31,105 nucleotides of DNA. It comes from a virus. The translations under genes were made by a program, and so were the position numbers. The notes beneath the pieces are model-generated. The model worked only from the letters and a program-made list of their open reading frames with translations. It was not told the origin of the DNA and ran no database searches. The stretch lies in the IMG/VR virus record IMGVR_UViG_3300035438_000607, positions 1-31,105 of that record; one strand, 5' to 3'. Position 1 is the first letter of the stretch, and the number at the start of each line of letters is the position of its first letter. Below, piece by piece: positions 14,023 to 19,721 of this stretch.

Positions 14023-14258
14023 GTGTAAGCCTTGATGTCTTCGTGTTTTACTATTATAACATGATATACTTGTTTGTCAAACTTAATTGGCAAATCTAAA
14101 TGTACACTTATCCGAGGACCTTCTATGTCATTAATCTTTGTATCGTTGCCCACAGTACCAACAAATGGGATTTTATTCCAATAACCAAATACTCGATCGC
14201 CGATATACCAAGTTGGTTCATACCCTATACGATTAAAATAATCACTTTGATTACCCAT
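14019..14258 (-). CDS. Hypothetical protein, 79 aa
   Basis: This unrecognised 79-aa protein looks like an all-beta fold. Segments EPTWYIGDRVFGYWNKIPFV, GTVGNDT and GPRISVHLDLPIKFDKQVYH are alternating strands with Gly turns, as in small SH3- or KOW-like barrels. The last strand is VIIVKHEDIKAYT. The start shares one base with the ligase stop (TAATG) and the end overlaps the next ATG by 4 nt. Tight coupling to the ligase suggests a replication-related accessory, but that rests on position only. Confidence 0.6.
   Translation of the reverse strand: MGNQSDYFNRIGYEPTWYIGDRVFGYWNKIPFVGTVGNDTKINDIEGPRISVHLDLPIKFDKQVYHVIIVKHEDIKAYT
14053..14080 (-). promoter_or_regulatory. Internal sigma-70 promoter upstream of the 71-aa gene
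   Basis: On the minus strand TTGACA (14080-14075) is followed after 16 nt by a perfect TATAAT (14058-14053). It lies within the coding region of the 79-aa gene, about 31 nt before the ATG at 14022. Transcripts would start near 14046 and carry a short leader to the downstream trio of small genes. Confidence 0.7.
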
Positions 14259-15574
14259 TATAACTTTTCTCCTACTTCAAATCCACGGAAGCGCAAGAAG
14301 CGGGGGAATCGTAAACTATACGTTCCGTCTTGATTCTGTGTAATAGCATCTGCTCTTACTTCAACCACTGCTCCAAAAAGTGTATTACGATTAGTCCAAT
14401 AGTCAATGCGGTCATTATCAGTGAACCCGCTACCACAATTGACTTGAATAAACCTTCCTCCGTCGTCTCCCGAGCAGATGAGTGCGCCCAGTCGTCCTTC
14501 ATTTCGTCCTGTTCCTTCTTCGACACCTTGTACCTCCAGACTTACTTCAATAAAAGGCTTTAACTTTAGCCAAGCATGACTTCGCTTGCACTCATAAGGA
14601 GCTTCTGGATCCTTAATCATAATGCCTTCATAGCCGCCTTCGATAGCTAGTGCATTAATCTCTTTGTATTTACTCTGACCTGCCTCGGAGTCCAAATCTA
14701 CAAGTTCTTGTCCCACCATTGTCATGTTAGGCAATGAATCTTGATGATGAAGCATAAACTCTGTTAAATGATTACTGCGGAATTCTTGTGTAGCATTCCA
14801 AAAACCTTTTTCAAAATGTTCTAAAGGAATACAATCAAACAAATGTAGCACAGCATCTTCTGCTTGAACGTCACTTTTACGATGAACTTGTTTCATCAAG
14901 TCCTGAAAACTACTGCTCATAATCTCGCCATCAAACACCCAAGGCTCTAACAATGTATCTGCAATAGCGGCAAACTGTTCTGTTATGTGAGGAAAGTTGA
15001 CAAACTCTTTGCCATTGCGACTAAACATATTGACACGACCATCAGGGTGTACGATAGTGATAACACGAACACCATCAAGTTTAACTTCGATAAATCTCTT
15101 CCCAGTGACCTTGCTTTCATGGTTAGCACTATCGTGAGCAAGCTGACAACCAAAAACAGGAATAGCATAATTAGCATATTTCTTCTCCACTACTTTATTA
15201 ATTGTTTTTTCGCTGGTACCACATCGCAGATCTTTGATAAGAATACGACGATACCAATCGTTCCATTGTGCATTAGTGCAATTAGACATTAATTGGTGGA
15301 TAGTGTCACGAGCAAGATTACCTGTCAAACTTCTATTAACAAATCCTGTAAGGACAAGTGTAAATGATTCCCAATCAACACCAGGACCATCAGGTCCACT
15401 GCGTTCCGGAACTTGTTTAATGCCAAATGTAATTGTGCTGTCTAAGGCAAGCCGACAACCATGAAAAAATTCATCGTTGCCTGCTTGTGCTTGAGCAAGG
15501 ATGATTTGTTCTTTGTTAGTACGAAGATTATGGTCTTCTAAACTATTGATAACATAATAGCAGGGATCGGACAT
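14258..15574 (-). CDS. 30: ATP-dependent DNA ligase (T4 gp30-like)
   Basis: This 438-aa ATP-dependent ligase seals nicks in replication and recombination. Nucleotidyltransferase motifs are clear: motif I VKLDGVR with the adenylated Lys165, motif III around WVFDGEIM (Glu217), motif IV YEGIMIKD (Glu316) and motif V WLKLKPF (Lys337/339). The C-terminal part (~345-438) is an OB fold. The N-terminal ~150 residues form a DNA-binding domain like that of T4 gp30 (487 aa). The ATG is preceded by GGAGAC. Its promoter (15604-15632) has perfect consensus hexamers and overlaps a terminator-like hairpin of the upstream gene. Nothing essential is missing. Confidence 0.95.
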   Translation of the reverse strand: MSDPCYYVINSLEDHNLRTNKEQIILAQAQAGNDEFFHGCRLALDSTITFGIKQVPERSGPDGPGVDWESFTLVLTGFVNRSLTGNLARDTIHQLMSNCTNAQWNDWYRRILIKDLRCGTSEKTINKVVEKKYANYAIPVFGCQLAHDSANHESKVTGKRFIEVKLDGVRVITIVHPDGRVNMFSRNGKEFVNFPHITEQFAAIADTLLEPWVFDGEIMSSSFQDLMKQVHRKSDVQAEDAVLHLFDCIPLEHFEKGFWNATQEFRSNHLTEFMLHHQDSLPNMTMVGQELVDLDSEAGQSKYKEINALAIEGGYEGIMIKDPEAPYECKRSHAWLKLKPFIEVSLEVQGVEEGTGRNEGRLGALICSGDDGGRFIQVNCGSGFTDNDRIDYWTNRNTLFGAVVEVRADAITQNQDGTYSLRFPRFLRFRGFEVGEKL

Positions 15575-15583
15575 GTAGTCTCC

Positions 15584-15623
15584 AAAAAAAATCTCTATGC
15601 TATATTATAACAGCATAGAGATT
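15584..15623 (-). terminator. Hairpin plus T-tract overlapping the ligase promoter
   Basis: On the minus strand a perfect 12-bp stem (AATCTCTATGCT, loop GTTATAATAT, AGCATAGAGATT) is followed by a run of eight T residues, two of them in the stem. That is the form of an intrinsic terminator for transcripts arriving from the upstream 88-aa gene, although the stem is AT-rich and may be weak. The TATAAT of the ligase promoter lies entirely in the 10-nt loop. Confidence 0.65.
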
Positions 15624-15632
15624 GTATGTCAA
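15604..15632 (-). promoter_or_regulatory. Consensus sigma-70 promoter of DNA ligase
   Basis: TTGACA (15632-15627), a 17-nt spacer and TATAAT (15609-15604) match the ideal sigma-70 promoter on the minus strand. The TTGACA begins on the base directly after the TAA stop of the upstream gene (15635-15633). Transcription should start near 15597, leaving a leader of about 23 nt with GGAGA before the ligase ATG. Confidence 0.85.
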
Positions 15633-15899
15633 TTAATTAAAAACAGTACCTTTAAACTGCTCATAATCGTAGAATGCAACTAACGTGTTATCTTTGAAGT
15701 AAACTGTGATACCACCTAAATCTTCTCGGGCGTCCCAGTTTGTTTGTTCTAAAATAATATTGGTTGCACGTACCTCGAGCTCGTCCATAAGATCATCGCC
15801 TGTATCATCGTAACTTTGCAGGGCTTCTGCTTCATAATCTAAAGTGTATACTTCTGTGTTATTAATTTGTGCGCTTTGTGCATTAGTTAAAGTAGGCAT
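15633..15899 (-). CDS. Hypothetical acidic protein, 88 aa
   Basis: This unrecognised, strongly acidic 88-aa protein starts MPTLTNAQSAQINNTEVYTL, has an Asp/Glu-rich helix (DDTGDDLMDELEVRA) and ends in strands (GGITVYFKDNTLVAFYDYEQ). I chose ATG 15899 because AGGAG lies at the right distance. The in-frame ATG at 15938 would sit inside the promoter region, upstream of the predicted start of transcription. It has its own consensus promoter and is followed by the ligase promoter, so it is a one-gene cassette. Small acidic early phage proteins often bind host proteins or mimic DNA, but nothing here proves that. Confidence 0.6.
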   Translation of the reverse strand: MPTLTNAQSAQINNTEVYTLDYEAEALQSYDDTGDDLMDELEVRATNIILEQTNWDAREDLGGITVYFKDNTLVAFYDYEQFKGTVFN

Positions 15900-15926
15900 A
15901 GTAACTCCTTTGTTGAACAAGTATAT

Positions 15927-15955
15927 ATTATAACACAAAAGTGAATTTGTGTCAA
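15927..15955 (-). promoter_or_regulatory. Consensus sigma-70 promoter with inverted repeat in the spacer
   Basis: TTGACA (15955-15950), 17 nt and TATAAT (15932-15927) lie on the minus strand, with TTGACA directly after the TAA stop of the 96-aa gene. A 7-bp inverted repeat, ACACAAA / TTTGTGT (15933-15952, 6-nt loop), fills the spacer between the two boxes and could be an operator. Transcripts start near 15920 and carry AGGAG before the ATG at 15899. Confidence 0.8.
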
Positions 15956-16246
15956 TTACTTTTTGGCTACGTTTCTAGCGGATTCAAAAATACGCATGGC
16001 ATCTTGCAAACGAAAGTTATCCTGACGATAATGCCAATCTTTTTTACGTTGTGCTGTATCTAATGCATCCATTAATGCATATTTGTCTTTTAAATTATTT
16101 GTTTGCATTAACATAGAAGACATATCTACAATATCTAAAGCATACTCTACCCATTTATGTGTGCTATTAATTTTGTCTTTTTTAAGAAAAACTAATTTGC
16201 TTGAACCCGTTTTTGCATACTTTTGTTTGTAATTTGCTACATTCAT
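15956..16246 (-). CDS. Hypothetical basic protein, 96 aa
   Basis: This unrecognised 96-aa protein is Lys-rich and mostly helical (MNVANYKQKYAKTGSSKLVF, then HKWVEYALDIVDMSSMLMQT and LQDAMRIFESARNVAKK). It has no signal peptide or membrane segment. The ATG comes 3 nt after a 13-bp hairpin, and the only Shine-Dalgarno-like bases (TAGGT) are inside the 3' arm of that hairpin. Translation may therefore depend on melting the stem. It has its own promoter and no operon partner, as do its two neighbours. Confidence 0.6.
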   Translation of the reverse strand: MNVANYKQKYAKTGSSKLVFLKKDKINSTHKWVEYALDIVDMSSMLMQTNNLKDKYALMDALDTAQRKKDWHYRQDNFRLQDAMRIFESARNVAKK

Positions 16247-16280
16247 AAAAATACCTACTAGTTGTGGACTAGTAGGTATT
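16247..16280 (-). terminator. 13-bp hairpin plus T-tract at the 5' end of the 96-aa gene
   Basis: On the minus strand AATACCTACTAGT and ACTAGTAGGTATT (16280-16268 and 16262-16250) form a perfect 13-bp stem with a 5-nt loop, followed directly by Ts and the ATG at 16246. For transcripts from the upstream 108-aa gene it has the form of an intrinsic terminator. For transcripts from the local promoter the stem begins about at the first base and hides the TAGGT ribosome-binding bases. The left part overlaps the -10 box. Confidence 0.65.
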
Positions 16281-16306
16281 TTACTATAAAACTGATTTTA
16301 TGTCAA
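16278..16306 (-). promoter_or_regulatory. Sigma-70 promoter of the 96-aa gene
   Basis: TTGACA (16306-16301), 17 nt and TAAAAT (16283-16278) lie on the minus strand. TTGACA begins on the base directly after the TAA stop of the 108-aa gene (16309-16307). The predicted transcription start is near 16271, inside the 5' arm of the 13-bp hairpin. Confidence 0.75.
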
Positions 16307-16633
16307 TTAAATTATTTTTTCAATAACGGCAGCGCCACCGTCGATTGATTCTTCAACTTTTAATGTCATATTATTTGCAACAATATAGTCATTGCGTTTG
16401 ATCCATATCATAGGGTCGGTTTCTGTCGCTTTAGTAATCCAATTTTGATAAGTTTCATATGAATCAAAAGTTAATTCAGTAGTTTTAGTTAATTGGTCAG
16501 TTGAAGTGGTCATTGTTTTGGATAATACAAGCGCATCGTTATAGAAGCTTTGCAGTACCATGCTATCAGGCGTATCAGAAAACCAAATGATCGATGTATT
16601 TGGTTTAGTTAGTGTGGATGTTACTTTAAACAC
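16307..16633 (-). CDS. Hypothetical protein, 108 aa
   Basis: This unrecognised 108-aa protein begins at a GTG codon, supported by AGGAG 7 nt upstream. The sequence alternates strands and helices (MFKVTSTLTKPNTSIIWFSD, TFDSYETYQNWITKATETDP, VEESIDGGAAVIEKII) and is Thr/Ser-rich. The pattern is compatible with a small ferredoxin-like alpha/beta fold, but this is only an impression. It is the first gene of the minus cluster and stands divergent to the late PP-loop operon. Both sigma-70-like and late-like boxes lie upstream. Confidence 0.6.
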   Translation of the reverse strand: MFKVTSTLTKPNTSIIWFSDTPDSMVLQSFYNDALVLSKTMTTSTDQLTKTTELTFDSYETYQNWITKATETDPMIWIKRNDYIVANNMTLKVEESIDGGAAVIEKII

Positions 16634-16659
16634 GATTTCTCCTAAGTATTAGTTACTTT

Positions 16660-16667
16660 TATTTATC
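16660..16667 (-). promoter_or_regulatory. Possible late promoter GATAAATA for the 108-aa gene
   Basis: GATAAATA on the minus strand lies 26 nt before the GTG start. A transcript from it would have a leader of about 20 nt containing AGGAG, unlike the leaderless plus-strand late units. It differs from the consensus at the first base and could be chance in this AT-rich region. Confidence 0.35.
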
Positions 16668-16695
16668 TAGAATAGTCAAAAATAAACTAATTTAT

Positions 16696-16723
16696 ACTAT
16701 AAAATTTGTGTATTCGTTGTCAA
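16696..16723 (-). promoter_or_regulatory. Sigma-70-like promoter upstream of the 108-aa gene
   Basis: TTGACA (16723-16718), 16 nt and TATAGT (16701-16696) are present on the minus strand. Transcripts would start near 16689 and carry a leader of about 55 nt to the GTG start. It resembles the other early promoters in having a perfect -35 box. Confidence 0.6.
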
Positions 16724-16736
16724 TGCTAGTTTAATC

Positions 16737-16744
16737 TATTTATA
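16737..16744 (-). promoter_or_regulatory. Perfect TATAAATA box on the minus strand (tentative late promoter)
   Basis: An exact TATAAATA read leftward lies 19 bp from the plus-strand late box (16756-16763), giving a divergent pair. No start codon follows at 5 nt. The first gene reached is the 108-aa gene about 100 nt downstream. It may be real with a long leader, or chance. Confidence 0.35.
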
Positions 16745-16755
16745 TGATTAGCTTA

Positions 16756-16763
16756 TATAAATA
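16756..16763 (+). promoter_or_regulatory. T4-type late promoter TATAAATA for the PP-loop/flavoprotein/TctC operon
   Basis: An exact TATAAATA lies 5 nt before the ATG at 16769, the same spacing as at 4191. No Shine-Dalgarno can fit. It marks the three following metabolic-looking genes as late-expressed. Confidence 0.82.
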
Positions 16764-16768
16764 TTTTA

Positions 16769-17917
16769 ATGCATAAACAGCACGGGTATTATACAGTAGA
16801 CGGCATCGATTTCCAATCAAAAATCCAGGCTTGCATATTTGCAAACACACACAATAAAAAAGTTGAATGGAAATTCAACAACGAAGCGTTTAACACGTAT
16901 AATTGGAGTATAGAGCCAGATGCTTCATTAGATCAATTATATGACAAAAGAGCTAAAGATCTTAGGGAAAAGTACGACTACTTAATTTTGAGTTATAGCG
17001 GCGGCGCCGACAGCCATAACATACTCATGGCATTTATTAGACAAAATCTTCATATCGATGAAATCGTTGTCAATGTAATGGAAAAAGCCAATAGTAAATT
17101 TACAATCATAGATCCTAACAATAAATCCAATTGGAACGCAGGTGCAGAACACAAACTTCAAACTGTGCCTAGACTTAAAGAAATAGAAAATACAATACCT
17201 AGGACAAAAATCACTGTGTTGGACCTAAGTGATTTCTTATTCAATTCTTTTATAGAATATGGTGATGCTAGTTGGGTAGTAGATAGAACTGAAGGATTGA
17301 ATCCTTTAAATGTAACACGATTCAATTACACGTATTTCAAAGAAGTTAAGAATCAATTTGATAAAAACCATAAAATAGGATTGATTGTTGGTGTCGATAA
17401 ACCTAGAACATTTATAGTCAACAATGAATTACACATGGCCTTTGATGATAGAGCGGCGAATATTGTTCCAGTATCTGACTATCTTGTTGATTACACTAAT
17501 TCGTCTGTGGAATTCTTTTATTGGAGTCCTGATGCTTTAGATATGTTATGCAAACAAGCCCATGTTATAAAAAGGTATATTGAATCTAATCCAGATAAAA
17601 AACACTTATGGGAAAATTTAACAGCAGAAAAATTTAGATTAGTGCATGAAAGACTGCTTAGAACAATACTATACACGACTTGGAATGATTCTTGGTATCA
17701 AGCAGATAAAGCAACTAAAGATTGGTATAGTGAATTCGATGACTGGTTTGCTCGAGGATATGCTGAAACCGCGTCTTATAATATTTGGAAAGAAGGCATT
17801 AGTTATGTAGAAAATAATGCCGGGAAGTTTATAAAATATAAAAATGGCATAGCCGATGGTCTTTTAAATTTTAAATACACATACAAAATAGGCCGCATAA
17901 ATCATCATGAATTTTAA
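16769..17917 (+). CDS. PP-loop ATP pyrophosphatase-like protein
   Basis: This 382-aa protein has the PP-loop motif SGGADS (residues 77-82) after the hydrophobic strand YLILSY. That is the ATP-binding signature of N-type ATP pyrophosphatases, which adenylate a substrate (asparagine synthase, QueC, GMP synthase, ThiI, PAPS reductase and others). Before it is a ~70-residue N-terminal segment (GYYTVDGIDFQSKIQACIFA and following). The C-terminal half is long, Trp/Tyr-rich and helical, and I cannot match it to a named member. No glutaminase domain or zinc CxxC of QueC is seen. The start is fixed by the late promoter 5 nt upstream. The stop overlaps the next gene by 11 nt. It probably activates or amidates a small molecule or a base; the substrate is unknown. 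Confidence 0.75.
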   Translation: MHKQHGYYTVDGIDFQSKIQACIFANTHNKKVEWKFNNEAFNTYNWSIEPDASLDQLYDKRAKDLREKYDYLILSYSGGADSHNILMAFIRQNLHIDEIVVNVMEKANSKFTIIDPNNKSNWNAGAEHKLQTVPRLKEIENTIPRTKITVLDLSDFLFNSFIEYGDASWVVDRTEGLNPLNVTRFNYTYFKEVKNQFDKNHKIGLIVGVDKPRTFIVNNELHMAFDDRAANIVPVSDYLVDYTNSSVEFFYWSPDALDMLCKQAHVIKRYIESNPDKKHLWENLTAEKFRLVHERLLRTILYTTWNDSWYQADKATKDWYSEFDDWFARGYAETASYNIWKEGISYVENNAGKFIKYKNGIADGLLNFKYTYKIGRINHHEF

Positions 17918-18809
17918 AAATTATTTCGGAACAAAATATCCTATCGTTTCAATGCCAATGAACAAAGTTTCTGATTTAACTTTGGCTATGGCTGTAAGAC
18001 GTGCAGGAGCATTACCCAGTTTATCTATATTCAACTACAGCGATGTTGCTTTGCTAGAGCAAGATCTGATTGATTATAAAAAAGAATTTAACGACACTAA
18101 ACTTTTATTAAGTATCAGCGATAAAGAATTAAGAATGCAATCGGTTTGTAACTTAATTATACAACATCAAATTGAATTTGTCGAAATACTACAACACACG
18201 CCAGGAGAAGGGTTGTTAATACAACCTTCATATGAAGAATTTCAATCCAAGACACAACTTGAAAAAGCAAATTTAGAACTTATTAGAAATAATAATGTTA
18301 AAGTTTTTTTAAAAACCCACAATACTAAAAATATAGAATACATAGTCGACGGGCTTGTTCTAAAAGGACAAGACGGTGCAGGTCGTGGAACTGAATCATT
18401 GGAAACATTGTTCGCAGACATTAAAAAACACAGCCCAGATTTGCTAGTAATTGTTTCAGGCGGCATTGGCACAGCCGAGCAAGTCAAACATTACTTAGAC
18501 AATGGTGCCAATGCTGTTGGCATAGGAACGTTATTAGCAGTATCAAAAGAATGTAAAATATCAAATGAAACAAAACTTAAAATGATAGAATCTACTTCCA
18601 ATGATATTAAGAAATTCAATAACGGTGCTGTTCAAAACGCATTAATTTTTACAGAAATTGCCAATGATACGTTTAATCATACTCAAGGATTAGAACAAGG
18701 TATTGCCGGCACATCGTCTGGACACATATTTGCAGGCACCGGAATAGATCATATCTCTGAAATTAGACCTGTTTCTGATATTATAGATGATTTAATAAAA
18801 TTAATCTAA
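17907..18809 (+). CDS. Nitronate-monooxygenase-like FMN-dependent TIM-barrel protein
   Basis: This 300-aa protein fits the nitronate monooxygenase / 2-nitropropane dioxygenase fold. It has the N-terminal YPIVSMPMNKVSDLTLAMAV followed by RRAGALPSLS, then LKGQDGAGRG (about 153-161), VIVSGGIGTAEQVKHYLDNG and ANAVGIGTLL (about 181-210). The last two parts form the FMN phosphate-binding strand-loop pairs. In characterised class I enzymes the middle motif carries a catalytic His in a GGH context; here the stretch reads GAGRG with no His, so classical activity is doubtful. Enoyl-ACP reductases of the FabK type share the fold. The coding region overlaps the PP-loop gene by 11 nt and ends 7 nt before the TctC-like gene, so the three are co-translated late. 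Confidence 0.75.
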   Translation: MNFKNYFGTKYPIVSMPMNKVSDLTLAMAVRRAGALPSLSIFNYSDVALLEQDLIDYKKEFNDTKLLLSISDKELRMQSVCNLIIQHQIEFVEILQHTPGEGLLIQPSYEEFQSKTQLEKANLELIRNNNVKVFLKTHNTKNIEYIVDGLVLKGQDGAGRGTESLETLFADIKKHSPDLLVIVSGGIGTAEQVKHYLDNGANAVGIGTLLAVSKECKISNETKLKMIESTSNDIKKFNNGAVQNALIFTEIANDTFNHTQGLEQGIAGTSSGHIFAGTGIDHISEIRPVSDIIDDLIKLI

Positions 18810-18816
18810 TTTAAAA

Positions 18817-19713
18817 ATGAAAAAACTTTTTTTAGTATTAATAATGTACATCCTTGCCTCTTCAGTTAATGCTGTAGAGCTTACTGTGCATCATGCACCA
18901 GGCGGACCTAGCGATAAAATTACAAGACTGATTGCTAAAAATTTACCGGCATACACTATTCAAAATAGACCAGGTGCGGCTGGCAGAATTGCAGTTAAAC
19001 ATATATTACAAGGAAACAGCGTATTAACTGCTACAATCCCGCAGATTTACGTAACAAATCCTTTAATGTTTCCTGACTTAGAATACAATCCAGAAACCGA
19101 TTTAGAAATAATAGGGGTTGCGGCAATAATGACAAATTTATTAGTTTGTAATTCAAAATTGGAAATTAAAAACTTTAAAGATTTATTAGCTACTACTAAA
19201 TCTTTAAGTTTTGCAACCAGCGGTTATGGTAGTTCGGACCATATTGCTTCAGAAGCATTATTTGTACATACCAAAGCCAAACATATAATCATTCCTTACC
19301 CAACAGGAGGTAATAAAAGTGTATTTGATGTAGTAGGCGGAAGTGTTGATTGTACTTTTGGTAACTATGCAACTGTTAAGTCAATAATGAATGATCCTCG
19401 GGTTACTGTTTTATTTTCTAGTCATGCTATTGTAGATAAAATCCCTACATGGGAACAATACTTTAAAGAGACATTTCCCTATCAAAGTTATATTGCTTTA
19501 GTTGTAGCAAAAAGCATGGAATCTGAAAAGAAGAAACAAGTAATATCAGATATTTCTAAAGTTTTTTCTAACAAAGAATATAAAGATGCTGTTAAAGAAT
19601 TAGGATTATTGCCAATAGGATCAACAGAATCATGGATAATAAATTCTGTGATCAAAGAAAATAAATCACTGACTAGATTTATAGTAAATAATAGATTGCA
19701 AATTAAGCAATAA
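18817..19713 (+). CDS. Exported TctC/Bug-type solute-binding protein
   Basis: This 298-aa protein starts with a classical signal peptide (MKK, hydrophobic LFLVLIMYILASS, cleavage after VNA at about residue 19). The mature part matches the TctC/Bug family of periplasmic receptors of tripartite tricarboxylate transporters: PGGPSDKITRLIA, the PGAAGRIAVKHI loop, then ATSGYGSSDHIASEALF and PYPTGGNKSVFDVVGGSVDC. These loops bind carboxylates such as citrate, nicotinate or amino acids. No TctA/TctB membrane genes are near, so it would use host permeases or act as a binding protein alone. Length is normal for the family (about 300 aa). It is third in a late operon, an unusual product for a phage. I see no lipoprotein Cys. 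Confidence 0.85.
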   Translation: MKKLFLVLIMYILASSVNAVELTVHHAPGGPSDKITRLIAKNLPAYTIQNRPGAAGRIAVKHILQGNSVLTATIPQIYVTNPLMFPDLEYNPETDLEIIGVAAIMTNLLVCNSKLEIKNFKDLLATTKSLSFATSGYGSSDHIASEALFVHTKAKHIIIPYPTGGNKSVFDVVGGSVDCTFGNYATVKSIMNDPRVTVLFSSHAIVDKIPTWEQYFKETFPYQSYIALVVAKSMESEKKKQVISDISKVFSNKEYKDAVKELGLLPIGSTESWIINSVIKENKSLTRFIVNNRLQIKQ

Positions 19714-19721
19714 TTTGACTA

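Noticed and set aside
15899-15938. Upstream ATG for the 88-aa acidic gene
   Set aside because: It lies within the promoter, before the predicted transcription start. AGGAG supports ATG 15899.
17896-17909. CATAAATC before the flavoprotein ATG as a late promoter
   Set aside because: The spacing is 3 nt rather than 5 and the box is imperfect. It lies in the PP-loop coding end and the gene is already in an operon.
16769-19713. Idea that these genes are a host chromosomal insert
   Set aside because: They start at a T4-type late promoter with the same 5-nt spacing as structural genes, and their base use looks like the rest of the phage.
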